From positions 62,001 through 126,000 of the forward strand of contig JACGCM010002132.1 of the NCBI GenBank assembly GCA_014058105.1: DNA of 64,000 nucleotides. The letters are read 5' to 3'. Position numbers and translations under genes: made by a program. Positions 12,178-22,296 of the stretch are shown one piece after another. The notes under the pieces are model-generated. The model saw only the letters and a list, made by a program, of their open reading frames with translations. It had not been told where the DNA came from and ran no database searches. Source of the stretch: Kingdonia uniflora (taxonomy: Eukaryota; Streptophyta; Magnoliopsida; Ranunculales; Circaeasteraceae). Positions within the stretch are counted from its first letter, which is position 1, and each line of letters starts with the position of its first letter.

Positions 12178-12965
12178 TTATCTCTGTTTCAAGCTCTTCC
12201 TTGAAGAAGAATATATATTTTTTGGTATAATTTACTTTTTATTGCTAATTAAATTATTTTATGATCTGGGTTTGTATTTTTAATGGTGGGGTTTCATGGT
12301 TGCGATTGAATTTTGAGTCTTCATTATCAGGGTTGTATCGTGTTTGGGTATGAGAAATAACAGTGTTTGTTGTTTGCAGGTTTAAAGATGGTTTTGATTT
12401 GAGGTTGTTTGAATTTGTGTGGGTATGGTTTTGTACAAAATGGGGTGGTGTTGTTAGTGTCAAATGTTTAAATTGAATTGAGAAGTTTGTTCTTTGTTGA
12501 GGTTTATTGGAAGAGATTTGTGTATAATCTTTGTTGTTTTGATTTGGGTCCAATTATAAAGCTAAAGAGCTTTTATATGTAGAGCTAAGCTTGATTTGAT
12601 TGGTAAAAAATACGACTTTTTCGAGCTTTGTTTTGCTCTTTATGAGAAAATATTGTGTTTTTACTTCTTTGAATTTGTCATACCCAATGGGTATGAACTT
12701 GTACATAAATGTGGGTTTAATTCTATGTTCTTATGTAGATGTGGAAGATATTTGTGTTTTATATTTGTTATTTTGGTTCAAGTTTATTTAGGCATATTTA
12801 AGAGCTAAAATACTTCTAAGTTAGAGTAAGTCATGTGTTGGATTATTGCATATTTAGAGCTAATTAGTGAACCTGAGAGCCGAGAGGGGTTTAATGAGTT
12901 GATGATGGTTTAGAATAAGAAGATGATTTAATTTGCTGATGGAGAATGAGAAAGAACGGGATGAA
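12178..12965 (+). repeat. Direct repeat, copy B (downstream of the PMD pseudogene)
   Basis: Partner of 9578-10370. Copy B is preceded at 12113-12175 by a ~65-base segment (AAACCCTATTACCCC...CTCTCTGTAAT) that also matches 7605-7668, about 1.9 kb upstream of copy A. The original unit therefore ran from that segment into the repeat, and either copy A gained ~1.9 kb or copy B lost it. After copy B an open frame from the shared ATG (12933-13115) reads on into an acidic segment. In copy A the same frame stops after 12 codons. Confidence 0.8.
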
Positions 12966-13115
12966 GGTGGGGATTGTAAGATTGAGGGGATCCATTGGGC
13001 TTTTATGAGTGTGGATGGAGAAGATGAGAAAAAGGATGCAGAGGAAGTAGGAGGATATACGAGTAATGAAGAAGATGAGATAGGCAGAAGATGTGGTAGT
13101 CTTAGAGAGGAATAA
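12933..13115 (+). pseudogene. Acidic small ORF starting in repeat copy B
   Basis: A 60-codon frame starting at the ATG shared with repeat copy A. It has a Glu/Asp/Lys-rich sequence (MENEKERDEGGDCKIEGIHW and onwards) and ends at a TAA just after 13112. No domain is recognised. It may be the first exon of the duplicated PMD-type gene. From 13116 to 14586 I see no recognisable gene. Confidence 0.3.
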
Positions 13116-14586
13116 TTGGTAACACATACATTTTTTGGCATCTTTAGCATTTAATTTTGTTAAGAAGAGTAAAACTCAGAATCTTTGAATTTAATTCGGG
13201 ATTAACTGTATGATTAGCTTGGTTACTGCCTAGTAGTTGTTTGCTGGTAAGGGTTCATACTTTGTATTTATCTCTATGCAATGTAACAAGTTCCCTTGCT
13301 CAAAGAACCCGTACCACCTAACTTATAGCCACTGGTTGCACCACGCCATTGTACCTTATTCAGCTTGGTGTCCCATGAGCCACAACTTCTGTTGTTTTCC
13401 TTCTTTAGAATCACCCTTCAGTTTCCTAATCATTCCATGCCCACTAGGTATAGGGATATGACTGTCCCACTGAGCAAGCCGGTGATTGAAATGAAGACTA
13501 TAACATAAAGCTCATTAAAGTAAATGGTTTGGAGATTTGTCTAATAAACGGTATGATTGCTGATAAAGAGGCAAAAACCTATCTAAAAGTGCTTATTGGC
13601 GAGGAGGATGTGGGGCTTGGCAAGGAAGACAAAGGCTTGGGAGAATGATGAAGATGAGAGTATGTTCAGAGAAAATTTGTTGCCGACTCTAATGCTTAGC
13701 ATCAGAGGAAAGATATGGAGCTGGGGAGGAAGGGTTTAGTGCCAGAGTTGAGATAAAGTGAGAGATGTGCTTCAGACATTATAAGCTTATTTTCAGTGGG
13801 AACTGTAGAAACACTGGGGGAGGGTAGAGAGCCATAGTTGTCTTCATTATAACAAATTATTATTCCCTGTCAAATGCCTACATTAGCGAATGCCTTATGC
13901 ATGTGTCTATGCTACAGTTTATATTTACCATTCCAATATTTTTATACCATACTTCACCTCTATCACATCATAATTGATAATTTTGCCAGGCAGAGGAAAA
14001 TAAACCTACATTTGTAACACTATCTTAAAAATAAACCCAAGCCGAGATATAGGCTATTATCCATAAAGCCTATATATATAAAGCCTTTTAACCGTCAGCA
14101 GCTGTCAAAATGAATTATTAGACTTGCACGATGTTTAGCTCAGATATAACTTTGTATTGTGAGTTAGACTATTGTTCACCACATGTCTACCTACCAGTTT
14201 CTTCTTCAGTTTTTCTTTGCTTCTTCTCGATGCTTTGATTCCCTTTACTTTCTTGCGATGCAATTTACAATTCATAAATTGTAGCATTTAAAACCTAAAT
14301 GATGAATCCATTAGGTTCAGATTGACAGTATGGTGGATCATGTATTGATTTGTACTTCTATGTGTGCATTTATGTTTTATTTTGTGATTGTGATCCGGAT
14401 TTTTGATCTTTACTGTCGATAGTTTTTAAAATATCCCATATTTCAGTCTGTTGAGCCAACAGACATATCAGCAGATATCAGATAGTCAAGGATATTATCA
14501 AACATTGTGATTCTTTTAATAGTTTTATCCTTACAGGTAAATTTTTGTATGCACGTTTAGCATTTGATCTTCTCTTTCTTTGGAAG

Positions 14587-14709
14587 ATAGCTGATGCTGC
14601 AGGAACTTTTCTCGTGATGGATATGGCTTACATAATCGGACTGGCTGCTGCCTCTGTTGTTGCAAATTCATTTGAGTACTGTGATGTTGTAACCACAACA
14701 ACACACAAG
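14587..14709 (+). pseudogene. SHM3: Single exon of chloroplast-type serine hydroxymethyltransferase
   Basis: SHMT is the PLP enzyme that interconverts serine and glycine with tetrahydrofolate. This 41-codon exon lies between TTTCTTTGGAAG and a GTATAT donor. It reads IADAAGTFLVMDMAYIIGLA, then the PFEYCD-VTTTTHK region (here NSFEYCDVVTTTTHK), ending on the lysine that in SHMT binds PLP. The DMAH motif has become DMAY: the Asp that contacts the PLP ring nitrogen is kept, but the invariant His is lost. The IADA(V)G...LMMDMA wording fits the plastid SHM3 type better than the mitochondrial or cytosolic types. With no flanking exons it is a captured fragment, not a gene. Confidence 0.88.
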
Positions 14710-16689
14710 GTATATGAATAGAACTATTTGCTAAATTATAAATTATAAATTATAGTATGTTTCCCCTTTAAGATGGTTGATATGGTACTGGCTACCTGAT
14801 GTAAACATAAATCTTAATCTCATTATTTATTCTAAGAAGTTTCTCTCTAATGGACATTACTTTTTCTTTTGACCTCTCATTATAAGGCAAATTTATATTA
14901 GAAAAGTTGGAAAACAAACATCAATTATACAAAGCAAATAATAAGCCACTAAATCCAATAATAGTTGCATTCTTTAATCTCTTCTCTTACCCTTTTCTTT
15001 CTCTCTACCTCTCTTTATATATTTCTTTTAAATTGTGGCCTACCTATGTTTAATTCAACATGTTTCTGGTCTTAAATATATGTATATGTACACATCTTTG
15101 AGATTTATAATTGTAACTGGGGTTGTTTGCTTGACCCTTCTGCCTCTAAGTAAGGAAGCAAGATCTAGAAGTTCCATCTTAGATAAGATGATATCTTAAT
15201 AGTTATCTTCCCTTAGTGGATTGTTCTGCAAATGCATTATATTATGTTTTATAAAAACATTGATCGATGTGGCATCTTTCCACACGTGTAACACTTGTTT
15301 GGAGAGGGGGCAGAACCCTCTGAAACTCAGCTGTATAGGACTTGTTTCAAATTCTGATGCCAGAGAAGCAATTAAATTCATAAAAATCCTCAAGGTTACT
15401 ATTTTCATCAGGCAGTAGTGACAGTAAGAGGAACAACAATATCTTTACCAGAGGCTATGATCTTCTTTGAGTTCTATATTTAGTTAGCTCTTAATTTCTT
15501 AGCCAGTATGGTAAGAATATTATAGTTGAGGTTGCTAGCGGTGAACATTACAGAGACTGAATATTCTTTGAGTCCACAGTTTAGGCCGTCAAGGATGAAA
15601 TGTCTGTTATAATGTACACAGTATTCCTGTCTATGTTTTCATGAGATCATTGCGCATTTTCATTAAAATATAACTGAAATTAGATATATTTAATTTGTGT
15701 CCTGCATTTCACATGCAGATGAGATTAGTTTATAGAAAGTATTTGTTAATTGATCCAGCTTTAGCTCATCTTGTTATTGGATTTGAATGGTTAGTCCGAG
15801 TTTATACATTCAAAGTGTGACCAACCATGGATTATACATATATGAAAGGTGCACCTAACCCTCTAGGTGTGGCTCCCTTGATTCCACCAGTGTCGACATA
15901 AATTTTGTTAATAACATCTCATAATATTTAGACGAATAAATCATCAGATAATTTGCTTTTACGATTGTTTATACCTAGAACTTTATATTTGGGAAAAACT
16001 TAGTGTGCTTTGCTCATATTTTAGTCTGCCTTGCTCAAGATTTAGTTTACTTTTGCTATGATTTGAAATAGTTCAAGTTGGATTATCCTGAAGCTGTCAT
16101 GAGATAGAATAGTGGTATTAGTATGAATGTGTAGAAATGATTGAACAGTAACATCAAAGCACGGCTTCCTTGGAACCTGACTTCGTCTACTATTGCCCTA
16201 ATAACTATCGGTGCGCAAGTAAACGTAATTTGATGCAATCGTTGGGCTAAATTTGTTTAGTATAATCACAAGAATCTATTATTTTTAAATTTAGATGAGG
16301 CATGTAAGGTTTTGAGTGTCGATAAAACAATGTGTACTTTGCCAAAAATAGTCATTTATCTCCTCTTTCGCAATTTGATACGCAACGATGGAACATGAAG
16401 GTCTGTTACCGTCTCTCTCTCTTCTCAATCAGCATTTCAATCTTTATAATTCTCTCTCTTGATTTGATTTGAATTGATCTTTTAATTGATTATAGGTTTG
16501 ATTATTTGAAGATTTAGGTTAATTTTAGGAATTTAGGGTTCCAATGTCGTGTGATTTAGTGTTTTAAATATTAGAAAATTCTCAATTGGGATTGAATACT
16601 CGAAGTTTGACAGTTTATATTGAATTAATCTTTTATCGTGTTTGATTTTTTCTTAATCAAAATTGTAAGATTTATCATATAAATGGGTG

Positions 16690-17560
16690 TGTGCAGATCA
16701 TTATGAAGGAAAAATGGGTGTTTACGAATGTGATATCTACATCTGCCAAGGCCAAGCTAAGACTATTATTTTAGGTGGCTCCATTGGGGTTATTAGTCGA
16801 GAAAGTTGGAGGATATAGTAGTGATGGATACAAGCCTGTTCTAGACAAAAGTGATCAGTGCTCTAGATACAAGTTGGAGAATATCGACAAAGGTAATGTG
16901 AGCTTCTGGCATGATCACTGGTATGGGGAGAGTCCACTACAAGATTTATTAGCAGCATACATTGATCAAGACATAATGGTGAATGAAGTATTGGATCACA
17001 TTGGGGTGAGGCACTAGTGTGAACTTAAAACGGAGCTACCTTCTAACTGCAAAGCTATACTTCATAACAGATACAACTTGAATGAATATGATGATAAAGC
17101 ATTCTGGGGTCCATCTTGAGATGGAGATTTTTTATCAAGTCTGCTTGGTGATTCTGGAGAATGGAACATGAGAAGATTGACAAGCTAAAATGGATCTGGT
17201 TCAAGGGAATCCGTACAAAGATTCAGGTCATGAACTGGAAAGTTTTCAAACAGGTCTTAACCACCAACTCTTTAATTTAAAAATATGTTCGTCTTACTTC
17301 TAAATGTTGTTGCTGGGTGAATGGGAACTGTGAGAGCATGGATCACCTTTTAAGCAATGGAGATTTAGCAAACATGATTTGGAGATACTTTAGTAGTATG
17401 TGTGGTGTTCCATTCATTATGAACTCTCAAATGGGGATTGTTAGTGGCATTCTGCCATCCTTCATTATTTGAGTGATATGGAAGGCAAGGTGCTTTTTGT
17501 CTCTTAAATCTGGGTTATTTCTTGCAAAAACATTAAAGATTATGAGTTCCTTAATGTTTC
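16690..17560 (+). pseudogene. LINE ORF2 C-terminal fragment (zf-RVT region) in the Helitron
   Basis: Plus-strand remnant of the region after the RT of a plant LINE. It has KGNVSFWHDHWYGESPL near 16892-16945, then NEYDDKAFWGPS, then after stops and shifts the zinc-binding tail (WIWFKGIRTKIQVMNWK near 17200, CCCWVNG..ESMDHLL near 17305-17350, IWRYF near 17380). There are stops at 17017, 17118, 17278 and 17472. It is a different copy and orientation from the large LINE. Whether it was carried in by the Helitron or inserted later cannot be told. Confidence 0.8.
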
Positions 17561-17929
17561 TAATCAAGGTAAACGCACCTATGTTATATGATAAAACCAT
17601 AAAAGAGACAAAAAAACTCGTAAAAATAAATTATGTATAAGTATGTACTTACTGTGAAAATCGACTTGAAGTGGCCTATGGAAAAATATCACTTGAGTGA
17701 ATTGTTTTATGATTGCATTGTTATCATCTCGAAACATAATTATTAATTTAACAATGTTTGATACATAAGAGTTCCTACTTCAAGATTTGACTTAAATGAG
17801 CTCTTTTTTAATTGTAAGTATCGAGGTTCATATCTTTTGGATGCGGTAGATTCATTGCGACCTCCCATACAAGATATCTAAAGCCACTATTTTTGCTTGT
17901 TTGTGACGTCATTTAGTCACATTCTCTAG

Positions 17930-17985
17930 GTCTGGTTGCAGCCAGCAGTAAATTGGAGTCTGGAGCTCTTCAATTTGGTTCAAAG
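17930..17985 (+). pseudogene. HBS1: HBS1-like GTPase, captured exon 1 of 2
   Basis: HBS1 is an eRF3/EF-1alpha-related GTPase that works with Pelota in rescuing stalled ribosomes. The exon lies between TTCTCTAG and GTATACC and reads GLVAASSKLESGALQFGSK, the start of the beta-barrel domain 2. It is in frame with the exon at 18104. Confidence 0.78.
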
Positions 17986-18103
17986 GTATACCTTAACAAA
18001 CCCATTTAGTGTTTAAGTTATCAGCAATTGTGTAATTTGATCATTTTTTGTTGTAAAGGATTATGGTAGTAAGAAATACTTTCTTGATGGTGGGCTGCTG
18101 TAG

Positions 18104-18344
18104 GTTCTGGTCATGCCATCAGGTGATATAGCAGTAGTGCGTTCCCTAGAACGTGCTTCTCAGCCTTGCATTGTAGCTAGGGCTGGAGATAATGTCGCCA
18201 TCGGTCTCCAAGGTATTGATGTAAGTAATGTGGTGGCTGGAGGAGTGATATGTCACCCAATTTTTCCTGTGGCACTGTCAACTCATTTTAGAGTTGAAGG
18301 TCCTCACTTTAGATCTTACAATGCCAACCATCATTGGCTCTCAG
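18104..18344 (+). pseudogene. HBS1: HBS1-like GTPase, captured exon 2 of 2
   Basis: Continues domain 2 of HBS1 from a GCTGTAG acceptor: VLVMPSGDIAVVRSLERASQ, then ARAGDNVAIGLQGIDVSNVV and GGVICHP. One extra T in the TTTT run at 18286-18289 shifts the frame. In the other frame the homology resumes as THLELKVLTLD...IIGSQ and ends at a CAG/GT splice donor at 18344. There is no GTPase (G1-G5) domain and no further exon, so it cannot make a working protein. The 1 kb after it, to the Helitron end, shows no gene. Confidence 0.82.
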
Positions 18345-19357
18345 GTCACTATGGAATGATTTACGGGAATAGTGCATCACGGCCAATGCAAATCTTTTCA
18401 TCCTTGCAAACTTTGTACTATATTCTTGTTTTATACGCTACAGCTTATCGAATTATTCCACAGTTTTAGTACTTTGAATTTTTTTCTCACATATATCAAT
18501 GATATTAGTTGAAATTATATGTATTGTTCTACCTCATCTATGTTCCTTACGTACAACTCAAGTATATATTGTACGACATATCTAATGTGGAGAATGCACA
18601 ATTTGTGATCTATATATAGTTTGTCAAGTCTTCTGCACTGATCATTGTAACCTGTTTAAATTCATTACTTTTGTCAAGAAATAGAATATGTTTTCTCTTA
18701 TGGGCAATCTTTTGTTTATTCACTCTTCTGGGTGAGTATGTATTTTTTATTATCTACTACTATTGTGAGTCTCTATTAATAATTGAGGTAAAATGAATGA
18801 ATCAATAATAAAATAAGAGGCCTTGCTGACATTGAGAGGTCATGTTTTAGGATAAAAAACCTTACCAGCCAACCACATCTATGAAGGTTGTTCATAGTTA
18901 TCAAACATAGATGAACAATTACAGTCAAACTGTTAAAAATTATGATTCATTTTTAGCTTTGCCATACACTGTTGTACGTTGGTCTCTACTTTGGTTCATA
19001 GAGAACACATTAACTGTACCACCATGCAGAAGGAACTGCCTAAGAATTATTCAGTTGAATGGCCTACATAAAAGTCCTCAATCACCGGGCTTTCAAGTAT
19101 GCATATCTTTGATATAAATATTAACAATCAAGGGCAACAACACCAACAATTCATTTATCTTATCTGCTCTCTACCATAATGTGATGCACTAATGTTATTT
19201 GGTAGAGAATTATGAATTCTACATAAGAATGTGCTACCCCCATGTACAAACTCTTTTAAACATTGTGATTTAACCAAAATTACAAGGCACAACATATAAT
19301 GGTGTCCTCCATGACTAGATTCCTGTAAACAATGTGCTTTAAACAACATTTTAAGGC

Positions 19358-19386
19358 ACGCGCGATAGCGCGTTCCCGACTGCTAG
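19358..19386 (+). terminator. Helitron 3' hairpin and CTAG end
   Basis: A perfect 6 bp GC-rich stem with a GATA loop, then TCCCGACTG, then CTAG. In Helitrons this palindrome near the 3' end signals termination of rolling-circle transfer. Weak or bypassed terminators are one proposed route to gene capture. Confidence 0.9.
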
Positions 19387-19899
19387 TATGTACCAACAAA
19401 ATACCCAACAATTGTATCTTTCCATTGCTCTATCCCTTCTTCAATGACTTCCTTTGGGCACCTTGCAATTTTTTTTGCCATCAACAGAATTGAACTCAGG
19501 TTTATGGTATATCAGCTTTGTTTTTCCTTTTGATGTTAGTCTTACAACATTTATCTCATCTTCTTCCTCTTTGACTCCAATTGTATTATCTAGTAAATTT
19601 TTCAAGGCTTCTGCATAGCTAAGAGGGGTTGGATAATTTTTCCTTTTTGAAACCCTAATTTCATCAATTATGGTACTGTTCTTCCCCAAAGTTGCTTTAG
19701 ATTTTGGATTTTCACTCAATTTGGCAAGTTGAACCCTCTGTGATCCCAAATTTGTCTCAAATTTCCCATAATCAACCTTTACAACTCAAGTTTTCGGCAA
19801 TTGCAGCTGAAGTTGATGAACTTGTGATCTAATTTTAGAATCATTCACCTCTAGATGAAATTGTGATGATTTCACACCGCTGAACGACCAATTTTCCAT
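19387..19899 (-). pseudogene. LINE ORF1, 5' part (N-terminus and start of DUF4283)
   Basis: The ATG at 19897-19899 (minus) opens a frame beginning MENWSFSG. One TGA interrupts it at about 19790, and a frameshift follows near 19460. It then reads VIEEGIEQWKDTIVGYFVGT, the first strand and helix of DUF4283, up to base 19387. Base 19387 joins base 6858 on the other side of the Helitron, giving GYFVGTY-VPFYVVRDK with no base lost or gained. This shows that the Helitron landed in ORF1 of this very LINE. The 5' untranslated region of the LINE lies at about 19900-19990. Confidence 0.9.
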
Positions 19900-19989
19900 C
19901 AATTCAGAAGAATTCACCCTCCGTTTTCAGTGCAATCAAACGATCACCTCGTCATCTCATGATTCTCATCATCACCACAACAACACAAG

Positions 19990-21411
19990 CTTCCGATTCC
20001 AACTCTTATTCCATCAGATTCATCTAAATGTCTCACTAGAACGGAGAATTCATCTAGATCTTCAGATGGTCCTGGTAATGCTTTAATCAAAATTTCCACG
20101 TACTCATCAAAAAAATGAGATATCTTCGTTAAAACTGTTACCCCAAAATAAGAAATAACCTTTGGAGTTAACTGTTGTATTGTATCATTAACAAGGAATA
20201 TGAATCTTGTTCCACTGTCAGCGTGCATACTATTTGATGAAGATGTTGTAAGACTAGGCGGCGCAGATGCAATTTGAGGTGGTAATATGTCATCATTTCC
20301 TTCAAAGTTAAGAAGCATCGATCTGGGTCGTCTAAAGTTCATCTCCAGAACCTCTTCAACGTACGGTTGCAAAAGAACCATAAGCAACTTAGAGAGTTTC
20401 AGACCCTGTGATTCCAATATTGAGCATTGATTAAAACTCGCCTGAACATAGATGCTTGCTGCACGTAGAGCGGTAACCGTCTCAGATGAGGGAGCATTCT
20501 CCTTCACCAGTCGTATGAAAACCTCTATTTCCTATTCTGCCCACTACACAATTCTATTTGTATATACAGGCATGTAACTAAATATCAAGCCAAATTATTT
20601 TGCCGTCAAGAAAAATTATTGAAAATACAAGCTTTGACAAGTTACAGAGTAGGTTTCCTCATAAATCAAACATGGAGGAAGAAGCCCATCAATTTTCTTT
20701 AGAAGGCGAGATCCATATGCTTTCAGCACTAGTTGTTGTGCCAGAGGACCTTTTCCAAGTTGCAACAAGGCAGACAATGTTTTCTTAAGTTCACAAATGC
20801 CAACTGATGGTTATTCTGTGGTCTAAACAAGCTGATCTTCAAGCATCGTCTTCCTTTTAAGAAAAGCAGACTTATAAGAAGATATTTTAGTAGATGAAGT
20901 AATTTTTTCTGAATCATTCAACTCTGAGGAGCTTTTCTCTTCAGCGTCTAAAGCCTCTAAAGCTTCCTCCACTTTATGCTCGGCAAAGAGAACATCAATA
21001 CTCCAAAAATGTCATCCTGTGTATTTCAACTTCATTTAGCAATGGGTCACAAACTGGAGGGTCTTCTTCTACTTCAGTGGTTTCACCGCCAACTTGATTT
21101 CATTCTTCCAATTCACGGCAAACACCAGTCATCAAATCCTGGACAAGAATCCTTTGAGATGATACATGCTTGTGCAATTCAATAAATTCATGCTCCATCT
21201 TGTCAATCTCTTCTGATATCCTCTGGAATGCGAAATACTTCGACTATGAATTGCCACATAAGTTCTCGATGGCATCTTTAAGGTCCAAAAGCTCAGAACA
21301 GAGTTTTTTGATGCCGTTTTCAAAGTTGGATTGGTAGACGGAGTTCACTTTGGATTGTGGAGTGATCCACTCGTGAGTTGGAAAGTCATTTTCTTCTTTA
21401 CTACTGTCCAT
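19990..21411 (-). pseudogene. EXO84C: EXO84C-like exocyst subunit pseudogene, C-terminus missing
   Basis: EXO84 is a subunit of the exocyst, the complex that tethers secretory vesicles to the plasma membrane. The minus strand from the ATG at 21409-21411 reads [20 protein letters not shown], then [20 protein letters not shown] sequence. An in-frame TAG follows at 21244-21246, then [20 protein letters not shown] and [17 protein letters not shown]. After further breaks come TLSALLQLGKGPLAQQLVLKAYG near 20790 and a long clean stretch at 20507-19990 (KENAPSSETVTALRAAS...QPYVEEVLEMNFRRPRS...FFDEYVEILIKALPGPSED). No intron is visible along about 1.4 kb, which suggests a retrocopy, unless the parent gene is also intron-poor here. 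Homology ends near 19990-20020, where LINE sequence begins in the same orientation. The last ~60-80 residues are missing and could lie beyond the LINE, off the window. Confidence 0.85.
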
Positions 21412-21485
21412 CCCTCCCCATTTTGCTTAAATTTTGTAAGTATTATTCCTTATTTTAATGTTAATCTCTTACATTGTAATTTTAG

Positions 21486-21610
21486 GACATGTTTTTTCTT
21501 TTGGGGAGTCGAGAGCTTTATCTATTGCAAACATGGTTCTTGGACTAAAGGAGATACATATTCGGGTAGAAATTCGTACAAATGTTGATTACACAATCGA
21601 TCTTTTAAAT
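21486..21610 (+). pseudogene. ACC1: Homomeric acetyl-CoA carboxylase fragment, exon A
   Basis: The homomeric (cytosolic) ACCase of plants makes malonyl-CoA. The exon lies between ATTTTAG and GTAAGC and reads HVFSFGESRALSIANMVLG, then LKEI.IR.EIRTNVDYTIDLLN, the end of the biotin-carboxylase half. The usual IRGEIRT is IRVEIRT here. Splice sites look intact. Confidence 0.88.
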
Positions 21611-21703
21611 GTAAGCTTCTCAGGCTTTATTAAAACTTAGCTCCACTTTGAATATACTTATACTAGAAAATGCAGATTGATAAATATAAATCGCCTTTTA
21701 CAG

Positions 21704-21820
21704 GTCTCAGAGTACCGAGATAACAAAATTCACACGGGGTGGTTGGACAGCAGGATAGCCATGCAAGTTAGAGCGAAGAGCCCTCCCTGGTACCTTTCAG
21801 TGGTCGAAGGGGATATTTAT
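21704..21820 (+). pseudogene. ACC1: Homomeric acetyl-CoA carboxylase fragment, exon B
   Basis: Follows exon A after a 93-base intron with CTTTTACAG. It reads VSEYRDNKIHTGWLDSRIAM, then RAKSPPWYLSVVEGDIY, and ends at GTAAGT. Exons A and B join in phase, exactly as in plant ACC1 genes. The usual VGGALY is VEGDIY. Confidence 0.88.
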
Positions 21821-22221
21821 GTAAGTATGAGTCACTTAATAATTTTATTTGCTCTACTATGATAATTATGTAATACCCCAAATAGTTACCCTTTTGAAGA
21901 TTTATCCCCAAAATATTCTATAATTTCAAATTTTCAATTTCGTTACTAAGATAAGGTACTGGTCAGAATTAAAAGAACATATGACATTATTGTTATAACA
22001 AAAAAAGAAGATGACAGAGTTCATAAATACATAGAGATAACAGGTTAAATAAAAACATATCAGCCTAGGGGAAAAAAAATATGACAGACTGCAACTGTAA
22101 AGTAAAAGGGCAATATCGCTAAATACTATGAGCAATATATAGTTTTCCCCAGTTCTTGTTGTGCATTCCATATCCGACTTTGAAAGGTGATAATGTTTAT
22201 TAAGTTCTTAATATTCAACAA

Positions 22222-22296
22222 AAAGCTTCAACAAATAGTGCAATCATTATTTCAGAATATGTCAGTTATCTCGAAAAGGGGCAGATCCTACCAAAG
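22222..22296 (+). pseudogene. ACC1: Homomeric acetyl-CoA carboxylase fragment, exon C
   Basis: Reads KASTNSAIIISEYVSYLEKG, then QILPK, before GTGCTA. It is the next exon of ACC1, but the acceptor (CAACAAA) and donor (GTGC) are degraded. The following exon is not found, so the fragment breaks off here. The next 700 bases hold no recognised gene. Confidence 0.82.

Larger units (their letters stand above)
6859..19386 (+). mobile_element. Non-autonomous gene-carrying Helitron (12,528 bp)
   Basis: The 5' end is TCTATACTACTAAAGG, preceded by A at 6858. The 3' end is the hairpin ACGCGC-GATA-GCGCGT (19358-19373), nine spacer bases and CTAG (19383-19386), followed by T at 19387. These are the rolling-circle Helitron hallmarks: 5' TC, 3' CTRR with an upstream hairpin, insertion between A and T, and no target duplication. 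The boundaries are confirmed because deleting 6859-19386 restores the host LINE reading frame. No Rep/helicase gene is visible, so it needed proteins from elsewhere. It holds a coiled-coil exon, a PMD pseudogene, an SHMT exon, a LINE 3' piece and HBS1 exons. All of these are in plus orientation, as is typical of captured gene pieces in plant Helitrons. Confidence 0.92.

Noticed and set aside
9578..12965. The ~790 bp direct repeats as LTRs of a retrotransposon carrying PMD
   Set aside because: No TG...CA ends, no PBS after copy A, no polypurine tract before copy B; copies diverge inside a shared reading frame.
21868..22215. A second LTR starting TGTAATACCCC in the ACC1 intron
   Set aside because: Start resembles an LTR, but no matching CA end and no target duplication were found; it fits an ordinary intron.
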